Assembly: GCF_036324505.1 (NCBI RefSeq)
Contig: NC_086354.1
Span: forward strand, 8,794,795 to 8,858,794
Source of the DNA: Eleginops maclovinus
Lineage: Eukaryota > Chordata > Actinopteri > Perciformes > Eleginopidae
Direction: 5' to 3'
Length of the DNA: 64,000 bases
How positions within the stretch are numbered: the stretch's first letter is position 1; every line of letters begins with the position of its first letter. Under the pieces are notes generated by a model. That model ran no database searches. It was not told the origin of the DNA and saw nothing but the letters and a program-made list of their open reading frames with translations. This document shows, in pieces, positions 38,525 to 51,155 of the stretch. The translations under genes were made by a program, and so were the position numbers.

Positions 38525-39179
38525 AGCGTTCAATGCGGTCCTCAGGGCTAGAGGAAGTCTCTCGATCAGACAGGAGGCCTGACACAGCGAAGATCTTTTT
38601 CCCACTGTCCTCGACGGCTTTCAGGGCGCTGCTTGGAGAACTTCCAGGAGGAATCTGGGAACCGCCAAAGTCATACTCTTTCCCCTCTGCATCAGAGTAC
38701 CGCAGGTGGGGTGAAGCATCTGCATCCAGGCAGCCTTTGAGGCGCTTGGCTGGGGTGAAAGCAGACTGATACCCGCCGGGCACTCCGTCCCGATCATCTG
38801 GAGGAGACGCGAAAGGTCTGAAGGCGCCAACGCCGCTGTGATTCAGCATGCTGATTGGTGAGCAATCCAGGTTAGGCGGGGCAAACTGATGATGGAGGTG
38901 TAGGAGGGATGGAGGAAAATCCCTGTTGGGGAATCCTGGTGGGACTCCACCTTGGCGGTGGTACATTGATGCAAAAGTATAAGAACCATTGTTAAATGGC
39001 AAGTGGACATCTTTCTCAACAGAAACAGGAACGCCAAAAGGACGTGGCTGCTGGCAGGGAATTGAGGCATCCCGAGAAGCTTCAGCAGTAGAGGCCAAGA
39101 CCATGAGGGCCGGCGAGGCCAGGGGATTAGGAAGGTAGGAGGAGCTCTCCATCTTAAAAGCTGCCCTGTGGAGATCCAT
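38525..39179 (-). CDS. rnf220: RNF220 E3 ubiquitin ligase, first coding exon (residues 1-218 plus one base)
   Basis: The exon encodes the N-terminus of RNF220, recognised from its opening MDLHRAAFKMESSSYLPNPL and from conserved blocks such as SYTFASMYHRQGG (residues 66-78), SMLNHSGVGAFRPF (110-123), YQSAFTPAKRLK (137-148) and KKIFAVSGLLSDRE (194-207). This part of the protein is Pro/Ser-rich, probably disordered, with a basic KRLK patch. In the known family the coiled coil and RING finger that recruits E2 lie at the C-terminus, encoded by exons not in this window. RNF220 is a mainly nuclear E3 ligase linked to Sin3B, beta-catenin/USP7 and ZC4H2 and to ventral neural patterning. The ATG at 39179 is chosen because it matches the family start and has a strong context (A at -3, G at +4). 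The frame stays open upstream for 45 codons, but its first codon is TTG and no in-frame AUG precedes 39179. The coding exon ends after CGC T, followed by GTGAGTAAAT, so the next codon (Cys) is split in phase 1. I cannot tell rnf220a from rnf220b. Confidence 0.96.
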
Positions 39180-39626
39180 GTTTGGACAGAATAAACAGGT
39201 CGTATGAATTTGTGGGGGGAAGAGGAGAAGATTCCTCCTCACTAATATTCGATACAATCTCCAAGACTCTTGAAAAGGGTTGGAAGAATTAAGGGAATCT
39301 GGGTTGGAGACCAAAGGGAATTGGATTTTTATTAAGGCTGGGGCTCAGAAAAGAGCTTTTTGTACTTAAGAAATGTATTAGTTAAGAAATCAGCCAATGT
39401 CAGTCCTTGTTAACTTGAATTAAATTCATTTCTCTACGGTGAAGCTAAAGTGAGATAATCTGTCTCCAGCCAAATGTACTTGAGATCAGTTCAGTCCAGA
39501 TCATTCCGTGCCAGGTAAGTGCCGTTGGGTAAACTCAGTCCTTTTACACACTTCACAGTTTTGACGACATCAGTCCTGATTATAAATATAATAATTTGTC
39601 AAGATAATGTTTTTCCTCCAGGGTGG

Positions 39627-39704
39627 TTATGCAGGAAAGCTTCCCACTTGGAACGTTTGTTGGATGTGTTGCTCAAGCCGAATGGTCGAAGGTGGGATTG
39701 ACAT
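39627..39704 (-). other. Upstream ORF 2 in the rnf220 leader (25 codons)
   Basis: An ATG at 39704 in context CGGATGT opens 25 codons ending in TAA at 39627-39629. It terminates about 450 nt before the RNF220 start, so reinitiation downstream would be possible. No peptide family is recognised. Confidence 0.35.
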
Positions 39705-39714
39705 CCGTAGGTCC

Positions 39715-39732
39715 TCAAAGCTGGTTCTTCAT
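39715..39732 (-). other. Upstream ORF 1 in the rnf220 leader (5 codons)
   Basis: ATG AAG AAC CAG CTT TGA begins 18 nt into the inferred exon 2. Its ATG has A at -3 and A at +4, a moderately good context. It could lower initiation at the RNF220 AUG if this leader is used. Confidence 0.4.
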
Positions 39733-39750
39733 CTTAATGTGGTCGCCAAA

Positions 39751-39790
39751 CTGAGGGGACACAAAACACAAAGATTAGTTTCATTATCAG
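39751..39790 (-). other. rnf220: Splice acceptor and branch point of rnf220 intron 1
   Basis: Reading the minus strand, a branch-point-like AACTAATC is followed by a T-rich tract and then GTCCCCTCAG, with the exon beginning TTTGGCGACC. The branch A lies about 24 nt before the AG, which is normal spacing. The pairing with the donor at 52419 is inferred, not shown. Confidence 0.6.
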
Positions 39791-40349
39791 TTTTATTGTT
39801 TAAGATTCTAGGGTTTCGAAATCACAAACACCGTAAAAGCTTAGAAAGAATATTTCTCTGGAATCTTAAGACGAGGATTGCCCTTTGGGAGATGTTGTCT
39901 TCACAGATTACTTGACGTTTCAGCATTTAAATGTATTTTCTGTGCAGACGAAACTGACTAAATTTAGCTCAGCCAAAATAGTAATTCTAATCTCTATGCA
40001 TACCCTTTCACATTCATCTTAGAGCGCCTTGTCTTTTCTTAATGATAGGTACTTTCAGAGACAAGAGGCGTGCTGCTTTTCAACTGATAGAGATCAATGT
40101 CTCGACCTCAATCAGTTTGTAGTGGGAAGTGGGAAGAGCTGAGTGGAAAATGTTTTTATAAAAGAGCGCCTGGAAGCCAGGGCTTGAAGTCTAAACCTTT
40201 GGGGACACAGTGTTCTTAAGCGGTCTCTGTTGTTCAAGCCACAGATTCAAAACCTCTTGGGAAAAAGTGTCCTCCAGTTGACACTGTTGATGAAATCCTG
40301 TAAATCCCTGCCCTTTGACAAAAAGCCAAGAACTATTTCAAAACTTCAA

Positions 40350-40935
40350 ACTTCTCCCACTTCCCCTCCCCTTTTCCTCCTGCTCTTTAAAAAACTTCCC
40401 CAAACTGTTTCCACATCACATCTTTCCATTCCCATCTCTACAGCCCTCCACGTCTCATCTCTTCCCAAATGTCCCCTCTTTGTCCTCCATCCAACTAATC
40501 TCCACCTCCTCTTCCTCTCCTCTCCATCCTCATCTCCTCCTCTCATCTCCTTAGCGCTATCTCTCCTCCCTCCCTCTCTCCCATCCCTCCTTCATTTCAG
40601 ATCTTGGTCTAAGCCGCTTAGTCCTACCATCTCCCAGGATCTTACTGGACCAGAACCACTTGTCTTAAGATAAGGACACACATGCATGTACACACATTTC
40701 ACCCACCCACACACACATCTGATAAAAACCCATGTGGCTCGATGTTCAGCTTGACACCAGAGCTGGTGTCGAGCGGAACTCGATGCTAACCCCCTATCTC
40801 TTTATCAAACCACTTATAATTCCCCAGTTTTTATCAGTCCTCCCATTCTTTTAACATCTCTCCTGTCAATCTCTTCTCCTCCCATCCCTCCATCTCTCCC
40901 TCCCTTCCCCATCTCCCCTGCTCTCTTCTCCCTTG
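40350..40935. repeat. Pyrimidine-rich intronic tract
   Basis: C/T-rich over most of 40350-40620 and 40840-40935. Open frames here translate as Ser/Pro/Leu strings and are not genes. Confidence 0.65.
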
Positions 40936-41079
40936 GGCGATTCCAATGGGTGATATCATATCAGACCTCTCCATCTGCCATCCACGAGCCAGAGGAAATC
41001 TGACTGAGTGAATAAATTAGCCGTACTTGACCTCACGACCCCCCCCCAGAATCCGAGGCAACAGACTAGAATCTTCCCT

Positions 41080-41440
41080 CCTGGGGATTAGAGCGGAGCG
41101 TGCAATTGGCCGGTCGAAGGACCGCAGAGAGGCAGCCGATAGAACGACAAAATAACGTTTCAGAGATTTTCTCCCCAAAGGGCAATTTGATGGTGGCTGG
41201 CGCGTTAGGCGTCCAATACGTAAAAGATTTTGAGTAGGTGAAGATGTGCTTGTCGTACATAATCGATTGTGGGATTTTGTGCATGGTTCTGGATTTGAAT
41301 AACAAAAATCAGATCGGCTTACATGCAAATAGGTTATCATCAGTAATTGTACTCCATTTGATTAAATCAGATAACGTTAAATGCCACTGGGTAAAATGTT
41401 GTTTATATTATCATAAAACTTACCGCTGCCATCAGAAATA
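41080..41440. promoter_or_regulatory. Candidate conserved block F
   Basis: Repeat-free with CpG-bearing and homeodomain words: ACATAATCGATTGTGGG near 41256, ACATGCAAATAGG near 41321 (POU octamer-like ATGCAAAT) and CAGTAATTG near 41340. Confidence 0.35.
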
Positions 41441-41877
41441 TTCAACACCAACATAACTTGAAAGGTCAAACTCGAAGTCATGTGCACACGTACATAAACA
41501 CACAACAAACACAGTATCAAGCAGTGGGCCGCTCTAGACGAGCTTCAAAGCCATGTTGACGACCAGTCAACATCAAAGAAGAAACTCCCTGGGAAATGAA
41601 AGGAGAAAATCTTTTATAGCTATCAGCTGTCCACAACACTCATTCAAATCAATTTCCAAACCTGATCTCGGCTTTGGCACACTCCCCCACCTCCCACACA
41701 CACACAAACCAACAACTGCCAAGAGAGTGGGGGAAAGGGCCCAGAGACAGAGAGAGATGGGGAGATGTGAGATGTTTTACATTACCGCAAATGTACAGTA
41801 GACTACTGGAGTGTTGAGAACGGCTTACGCTAACACGCCTCTGGTCTGGACAAATGCCACAGAGTCACATTACCCGC

Positions 41878-41910
41878 CTCTCCTCCTCCTCCTCCTCCTC
41901 CTCCTCCTCA
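41878..41910. repeat. (TCC)n trinucleotide repeat
   Basis: About ten CTC/TCC units. Confidence 0.92.
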
Positions 41911-42012
41911 TCACCCTACCTACTGCAGTCCATCCCGGAAATAGCACCTTGAAAATGTAGCCATGACAAAACTTTTCTTTTTCTTTCGCCCCCCTCTGTC
42001 TATCAGTTTCCT

Positions 42013-42086
42013 CCTTCTCTCTCTCTCGATCTCTCTCTCGATCTCTCTCTCTCTCAATCTCTCTCTCTCTCGATCTCTCTCTCGAG
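42013..42086. repeat. (CT)n with CTCGAT variant units
   Basis: TCTCTCTCGATCTC-type units recur four or five times, one with CAAT in place of CGAT, forming a small minisatellite. Confidence 0.9.
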
Positions 42087-42329
42087 CTTTCCCATTTTCT
42101 CTGCAGGCGTCCTCTCTCTGTTCCCGCTGTATATCAGATCACACTTTCTCCTGTATAACCTCTAAAGTAGGAGTGTGTCTGAGGTGTTGATAGCGAGGTA
42201 ATACACTGATAAGTACCGGGATATTTCAATTTTATTATCATTACCCAGCAGGCCGAGGGGCGGCGAGTGAAGGGCCGCCAACATGAAGCAGCCAATCCAA
42301 TAAGAGGACACTGGATATTCCCTTACAGG

Positions 42330-42570
42330 CCAGAACTAGAGAGGAGAGGAGAGGAAACAACAAGGTGGAGAACAGAGGATGAGGAAACAAGAGGTGATAA
42401 GAGAAGAGGATAGGAACAATCAGATGAGAATAGAGGAAACAAGAGGAAAAGCAAGGAGAAAGGAAAGGAAACAAGCAGAGGACGTGAAGCAAAAGGGAAC
42501 AGGACGGGAGAAAAAAAGAGAGGGGATGCCAGGAGAGGAGATACGGAAAGGAGAAGAGAGAAGAGGGTGT
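42330..42570 (+). repeat. Polypurine tract
   Basis: About 240 bp of GAGGAAACAAGAGG-like words. The minus-strand Ser/Phe/Leu frames are its complement. Confidence 0.7.
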
Positions 42571-42675
42571 GATATCTGAGCAAAGATCCCATCTCCCTTG
42601 GTGATTGACACAAGCTGGCGTCCTTCTGGCCTTGTGTGCATATGTGAACACACACATTAACACATGCATACATGC

Positions 42676-42778
<103 letters not shown>

Positions 42779-42989
42779 CGTGGTTGGGGGGGGGGGGCCT
42801 CGTTAAACTGATACCACGGAGCCTTTCAATTGTCTAACTGTATTCTAAGGTTTCTATTTGCTTTTGTAAAGCTGCTTTCACATATTAAAAACATTATTCG
42901 GTGTGTAATGTCAACTACACACCTTTAAAAGTGTCATAAAGCTTCCAGAAGTTAGTGATGTTTCTCACCTCATCTCTAAAACAACAATC

Positions 42990-43375
42990 ATAATTCCGGA
43001 TGACATGCACCTATGGATGTCATCAATATACAAGCACAATTACATCTAACGCACACACGCATAATGTCACGCGGTGCCACTTACAATCCCATTTGCCACC
43101 GACGGATACCACCCACACATTGTCTGACACCGGGTATATGCATTTTATAATAGAAAATGTCACAGGGGAACATTTACCACGCTGTCATAATTTGATTACA
43201 GTGTGCAAGAATGATACAGCTGTCGGCGCGATATTAAATACAAACAGCGAGGAGGGCTTTTCACGTCAAATCTGCACTTTAAGTGACAGTGTCATGCCAG
43301 TCTGCAAAATTGCAGTGTCAACAACAATGTGTTTTAACATCATTCTGAGGGGGAGTTTGACTAGGGAAATATGAG
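42990..43375. promoter_or_regulatory. Candidate conserved block G
   Basis: Unique sequence with repeated TGTCA/TGACA words (AATGTCACGCGGTGCC near 43063, TAAGTGACAGTGTCATGCC near 43279). TGTCA is the core bound by TALE homeodomain factors; this is inference from motif density. Confidence 0.3.
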
Positions 43376-44036
43376 CTACTGAGAGGGGGGCTGCGGGAGA
43401 AGTCACAGTTTCTACGAGAGAAAATAATTTGTAAATGTGGTCATAAACGTTATTATTGTTCTTTGAGAATAATGATAGGATGTTATTTGCTTGTTGGAGA
43501 GCTCAGGGAAAGGATCTCATGCGTTGAAGATGTTTTGATGGTGGTATTTTGGATGATAAACATCATATTAGGCCTCCCATGACAAGAAAAATGGCGGTAA
43601 AAACAAGTGCTCCTAAGTAAAGTCCTGAATTCAGAAACATAGGATCAGAAAAGTGGAAGGGGAAAAAAGGGATACAAATAACTACACTGGTGACAAAGAG
43701 CACTCGTTTTATCCAAGCTTTCCTCTTTTGTTGACTGGTCTGAATAAATATTTTGCTTGCATGGCTGCTTTGAGTGGGTAACCGACGCTTGGGCTGTTCC
43801 AACACGATGCTGAAACTTGTCAGCTCGAGTTTTCTAGTTTGTCTGCTGAGTTTTGGAGAGGAACGAAGAGGAATCCAATTTTGGATATAAAAATGTCTTG
43901 TCGACTGTGACTGGTGTGTGTGTGTGTGTGTTTGACTGTCAGGGCTGTCGGGAAGTAAAGCAGCTGAAGTTGATTTTTTTCTCTTTTTTTTTAATGGAGA
44001 CATAGAGAAAGGAGTCAAAACCGCAGGCCTGTCTAA

Positions 44037-45568
<1,532 letters not shown>

Positions 45569-45612
<44 letters not shown>
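45569..45612. repeat. (TG)22 microsatellite
   Basis: Perfect, followed by TTTTTTAAAG. Confidence 0.96.
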
Positions 45613-45615
<3 letters not shown>

Positions 45616-46438
45616 TTAAAGATTAAAAGGACATATTTCTTTCCCAGACTCTTTCCCTGTGACATTCATGCAATACTTCCTGGAGAAAAAGCAAGAGGAT
45701 TTACTTCTCAAATAAGCCTTTGTGATTTCCGAGACAGAGTCATGGCCGGCAGACAAAAATCATTCTGGAAGTCGGCCCTGACCTGTGGCAGGGATTTCTA
45801 TTCATGGCAGCACCAACGAGGCCCAGTTCAGTGGGGGCCAGCTAATTCCTAGTACAGACAAGACTAAATGGGAAAAGCACACCATTCCATTACTCATATG
45901 TTTTGCATCATGGGTAACCAAATCCAAGCATCTTTTGTTTCCCTGAAATGTCATTACATAGACTTAATTTTGTATTATTTGGCAGACTTCAGGTGCAGCA
46001 ATATCGGCCTGTATTCTGGACAGAGTCAAAATCAGGATTTCAAATGTGTTGTCCTTCGAAACACAGTTTATGCTTTCAAAAATAGTCCCAAAAAGGACAA
46101 TATCTAGACAGAAAGCAGCCTTCAATGATTTGATGTTGCTTAATATCTAACAAGAGAATACCCTAAGATACAACTTTGTAGAAAAACATTTGTATGTGCT
46201 GCAATTAATCTGGAAGCTTTGAGATGCCACACTGAGCTAAATGGACACTCCAAAGCTGACAATCTGCTCTTAAGCCTGACATTTGTCCTTTTCTATCAAA
46301 GCCATAATACTTAATACTTTTTCAGTTTCATAGACAAGGCACGCACTAAAATAAAAACGTACAAGCCGGACAGATGACACCAGTTTGTCTCCGCTGACCG
46401 ACGGAGCTATCTGTCCTGCAGGAGTGTGACTGAGTATG

Positions 46439-46524
<86 letters not shown>
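46439..46524. repeat. (TG)42 microsatellite
   Basis: Perfect until a terminal TATGTG. Confidence 0.96.
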
Positions 46525-46526
<2 letters not shown>

Positions 46527-46924
46527 GCACCAGCCGCCCTGCTATGACTATTTATTGCTGTGCTGTGCCGCCGTGTACAACAGCAGCCACTAATCTCGCT
46601 GGCTGGCAGGCAGACAGGCGGCTGGCTGGCCGGTGTGTACTACAGGCTAGTGCAAGCCAATTAGCTCAAGTTTAACAAGGAAAAAAAAAACGGTTGCCAG
46701 GTACACTGCTTTCCCTCAGAGATTCCACAGTAATAATCCTCTATTGTAGAGTTAATAACAATAATAAGAACAATGGGAAACATCTTTGATGCCTGCCGGG
46801 ATATTAGGTGTTTAGCAGGGGGGCCAAACATCAGAGGATGCTCGACCAACAACTACATGTTTTACTCAAAAGGCTGTCATACACCGTGAATATCATACTG
46901 CTGTGCAGTCATGCAGATGTGTAA

Positions 46925-47091
<167 letters not shown>

Positions 47092-48124
47092 TGGATGCCC
47101 AGCTGGCTGCACGAGGTAAAATGATAAGTAGGCTACACAAATACTGCCTATCTGCAATCGATGGTTGCAAATGCACCAACAGTGTCTTCTGGGGAGGTGT
47201 GAGAGGAAAGGAGGGGGGGGGGGTATTAGCTTATTTTCCAAGCAGGGAGCTTGTGATCTGGCTCACGGTGTAATTGACGATTCTAGGAGGGGAGGTGGGG
47301 GAAACCTGAGAGAGATATGATGTGGCAGCGGGGGGTAAAGGGGGATGGAAGCAGGGAGAACGAGACGCGGAGCAATATGGAGAATAGAAAGTATCTGACA
47401 TCCGACACAACTCCTCTCCCCCGCCATTAGGCTAATTCTTTGACTTTCTCTGGTTGCCGATCGCGTCTCTGACTGATATTTCCCCCTGTAACGGCATTAC
47501 CAGTGGCTGCCTTCTCCAATACAATCAAACCATTTAACACAGTGCTGCATCCCCTACTGTACATGGACTGATTTCCTTCCGATAGAAAACCACTGGACAT
47601 GAGCTACTCCGCTTTCTTGTCATCAATAAAAGGAATAACTGGCTGTGCTTCCGTATTTCAGGAGGATTCCTATTTGCTTTTGTTTGTTAGAAATAATCAT
47701 GTATTTACGAACAATTAGGGAGATATAGATTTTTGTTTTCCATTTCAATATTTTTTTCTCAAATATGACAAGAATATATGATGCTTAATATGTTTAATAC
47801 TACTTTTTGTATCTAATAAAATACGTTGATTACCCACAAATTCTCATTTAAATGACTTTGAAAAGTCAAACTGTTTCAAAGAAATGTTAAATGCCTTCAA
47901 AAAGTGACAAAAATAATGAAAGCAATGCAGTGTAAATAGTAGACGTAGGGTAATGGTGTGTGAAAAATGCAAAAATTAAACTTTTGATGCAGGGCTAAAA
48001 CAACAAATCAATCAGAATCGCCTGAAAACACAATGTGCGTTGTGGACAGGCTGCAATTTCTATTGAGGGAATAAAAAAATAAAAAAGCATTTGGTTGGTT
48101 TGATAAGCGAGACAGCCCTACAAT
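47092..48124. other. Unique intron 1 sequence
   Basis: Includes a purine-rich stretch at 47283-47390 and otherwise AT-rich DNA. Nothing recognised. Confidence 0.5.
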
Positions 48125-48390
48125 ATCCATCCATTAAATGATTGCATCCGGCTCCTCGCACTTAATTACGGTGATTAAAGCAGCGATAACGAGACAACAA
48201 TGACAGAAAGTTTTTGGGGATGCACACCGAGCAGTACGAGCTTCCTCTCCGAGGGGAGCCGCTCCCGTGTCTGCGCGTGTTCAAACACTTGTTATTTACC
48301 GGCGACGCGTTTATTTCAATTACCGTCTGCATGTCAAATTAGCTCTGCGTATGTAGTGTTTATTAGCACAACAAAATAATAAAGCACACG
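48125..48390. promoter_or_regulatory. Candidate conserved block H
   Basis: Unusually CpG- and TAAT-rich unique DNA: CACTTAATTACGGTGATTAA near 48159, TACCGGCGACGCG near 48297, TTTCAATTACCG near 48313 and CAAATTAGC near 48335. One of the best composition-based enhancer candidates here. Confidence 0.4.
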
Positions 48391-48415
48391 CAGAGGAGGA
48401 GGAGGAGGAGGAGGG
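48391..48415. repeat. (GGA)n trinucleotide repeat
   Basis: About seven units between blocks H and I. Confidence 0.92.
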
Positions 48416-48499
48416 GGCGGGATGTAGAAAAAAGGGGAAGGGAGGGAGAAGTTGCTTCTGCTTTTAATAAAGAATGAGGAATTAGTGCATATTGATAGG

Positions 48500-48960
48500 A
48501 CTTAATAGACCGAGGGGGGTCATCAAACTCGCGACTGAGCGATCCATGGTTAATTTACTATCGGTGTCATGTTATGGGAGGGGGGAGAAGAGAGGGGAGA
48601 AGTGTTTAAAGCGCACTTCATAATGACTTTATATTCTTTTTAGAAATTTAGAAAAGGCCCAAATGTTTATAAGAAATATACAGGAGGGGAAACAGGTGGA
48701 AACAGGTGAGGGGCTTTTTTGGTAAATAAAACGTGCAACAGAAATCCTCTACATTAAATCAAAACTTATTTTGATTCTCTAATAAAATCATCCTCATCTG
48801 ATGAATATGATTTTGAAGCTCCTCGCTAGCCACTTAATGATTATCTACGTGGCGATAAAAGCGAGAGTTAACTGGTTTCCTGATAATTAAGCAGGTGGGA
48901 GGATTGTTGTGTGTCTCTCGGACGTGGAGCTTCTTTGGAGCCAAATTAAAATAAACTTCT
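48500..48960. promoter_or_regulatory. Candidate conserved block I with three CAGGTG E-boxes
   Basis: Two CAGGTG boxes at 48693-48698 and 48703-48708 are spaced exactly 10 bp apart in a GGAAACAGGT repeat; a third lies at 48893-48898. The block also has CACTTAATGATTATC and CTGATAATTAAGC homeodomain cores. CAGGTG is the preferred site of ZEB/SNAI repressors and some bHLH activators. Confidence 0.4.
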
Positions 48961-49499
48961 CTCCCTGCGGCCATCGATCCAGCAGAAGAGGTGTGAAATG
49001 GACATTAATTTTAGTTCACTTCTCGCTGCGCAAAGGAGAGGAGCAGGAGAGATCAATGGCGGGCAATAACAGCTGACTGCTGAGAGGGGGAGAGAGAGAA
49101 GGGGGGAGGGAGTGGTGGAGGGAGGGGGTGAATCGAAATCGCTGACAAATAAATCATCTTTTGCTACTTTTACTCCAACCTCGACACTTTTTTTCCTCTT
49201 CTTTACACCTATACAGACTATTCCTTTGGGAAGGTTAGAGAAAGAGATGAGGCCTAAATGACGAAGTGAGAAAAACACAGACATGCGGAGGATTAATAAA
49301 ACATAGTGGGTTGAATTTGTTTGAGAAAACAAATGTGCATTATTCCTCTTTTAGCACTTAAATGTGTCAAATCATTAAACAAGTGTGATTTATATATGTG
49401 TAATCCCAAGGCTCCGAATAAAGAATTCATAATTCCGAACAGACTGTAACCAGAAGGGAAATTTGCTAAAACCAAAAATCAAAATCAGACCTAGCCTAA

Positions 49500-50989
49500 A
49501 AACCTATCAAAGAAAAGCTATATCAAGCTTTCTAATCACATTTAATTATGGAGATGAAACAAGTCACGGCATGTAAATCACTAAAATAAAATAATAAATA
49601 AACTGACAAAGGGTTTCATCACTTTAGATGACAGCAAGACCAAAACACACGTTTAAATAAAGCGGAATATAAGCTTGCGTATAGGAGGGGAGCATTAGGC
49701 TTGAATTTGTCTTAATTAATAATACACAGAGTCCTATTTAAATGTTCGTTTAAATACATTTTACTATCCGTCAAATCAGTCCAATTTGTTCTTGTTAACA
49801 TATAATTAAAAACAAAGCAACTAAATATTAATTTCCTTTTATAAAACCGCTTGTAAACATTACAAAAATATATGAAATAAAACTTGACCCTGCATTACAT
49901 TAATCATCCAAAGTATTGATCCAATGAATGCAGAGTGATGTGTGTAATATAAAGAGGAAGGGCTGTGTATCATCGCATTTAATGGAGAAATGACATGTTT
50001 CATTTACGGATAATGAGGCTACAGGTGCTCGCCTTTCTTCATCAGCAAAATTGGTTAATAAGAAATATGCAAAACATAAACTTCCCGGTAACAAACCACC
50101 ATGAATCTTCTGTATTTTATGAAATTAAAACGTCTAAATATTGTTTTCATTCCTGCCCAATGTCCCACTTTTAAAGACAATCATTGCTCGCTAATGTGCG
50201 TGTGTGAGAAATGAAAAGGCTCGGCTGGTCGTTAGAAGTGAAGGGATGGTTGATCTGACGAATCAATACAATCAATTTGAAGGCATTCATCGCAAGGGGT
50301 TTCACTGGATCTGGGATTTGGAGTTTGGGATTTTTCAGGAACTATAATTCAATCTTCACAGTGTGTTGTGTTCAATGACCCGCCTCGGGGTGCACTTTCG
50401 CTCCAAGAGAGTGTTTTTACGCGCAATTTATTGCTGGCAATGAGAGGACTTTTCAACTTGGAAATTACTACTAATAGGTCCGCTGCGTTTTTCCCACACT
50501 TGGAATTTTATTATTCCCTGGTCTGGGTGTTTTGTGTGGCAGTGCGCGTTGATCCGGACGAGACTGCTCACTTGTTTGCTTCAGTTAGGTCGTTCCCAAA
50601 CAAAATAAATTGAAAATAAATTTAAAAACCGACATGGGTGTGATTAAGAAATGGTGAACACACACGTAGAGAAATAAAACAGGGAACATAAATACTGGGA
50701 AAATCTGTCTATAAAAGATCAGAAGTTGTGAGTCCAACTGCCAAAAGAAATAAAAAGAAAGTCGATTTCATCCAGCGTTTTCATTGTCTACAGCCGTAAC
50801 ACTGAAGAAGAACTTAAAATAAAATAAAAGAACAAAACAAAAACGAATGACAAGCCATGCCTACAATTTAAAAATAAAAAGAGGGACATTACCTAAAAAT
50901 GAAAGAACAAAAAACTGTTATTATAAAGGCGTCGGAATTTCATTTTTGTATACATATTCTTTAAAATTAATAATCCAGTCTTCTCGGTA
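49500..50989. other. AT-rich unique intron 1 sequence
   Basis: TTAATTAATAATAC and similar words near 49715 hint at regulatory use, but there is no clear boundary. A plus-strand frame at 50368-50613 (81 codons) matches nothing recognised. Confidence 0.4.
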
Positions 50990-51089
50990 GAATTCCGAAA
51001 ACGTAGCAAATGAAAATTGGACGTTGTATCCGGTGGATCGACGCAGCAGCCGCGGGTCTTGGCGGTCCGGGAAGCCGATTTTGGCTCAC

Positions 51090-51155
51090 TGTGGTCGGCC
51101 ATGAAGCTGGAAGGCCCCCGGGACTTCCACTGGCTGGGCGCTGCTTATTTAGGGG
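51090..51155 (-). promoter_or_regulatory. Possible alternative rnf220 promoter and first exon
   Basis: In a GC-rich island within intron 1 the minus strand shows a TATA-like TAAATAAG (51144-51151), then ATGGCC at 51102 and a donor-like ACA|GTGAGCC at 51090. Spliced to exon 2 the ATG would read only MADHIWRPH before a stop, so it would act as an upstream ORF. This is speculative. Confidence 0.25.

Larger units (their letters stand above)
39180..39750 (-). other. rnf220: rnf220 exon 2, 5' untranslated part
   Basis: About 571 nt lie between the best splice acceptor and the RNF220 start codon. The segment has no AUG in frame with RNF220. It has two short upstream ORFs near its 5' end. The right border rests on a strong acceptor at 39751-39752. 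A weaker alternative is the AACCCAG at about 39298-39304, which would shorten the leader to roughly 120 nt. Confidence 0.6.

Noticed and set aside
39180..39314. A 45-residue N-terminal extension of RNF220
   Set aside because: The upstream frame begins at TTG, not AUG, and the ATG at 39179 matches the known family start with a strong context.
40230..40673. A 147-codon plus-strand frame
   Set aside because: It runs through a pyrimidine tract and encodes Ser/Pro/Leu strings with no domain.
50368..50613. An 81-codon plus-strand frame (starting MFNDPPRGALSL)
   Set aside because: No family or splice context recognised; length is within chance for AT-moderate DNA.
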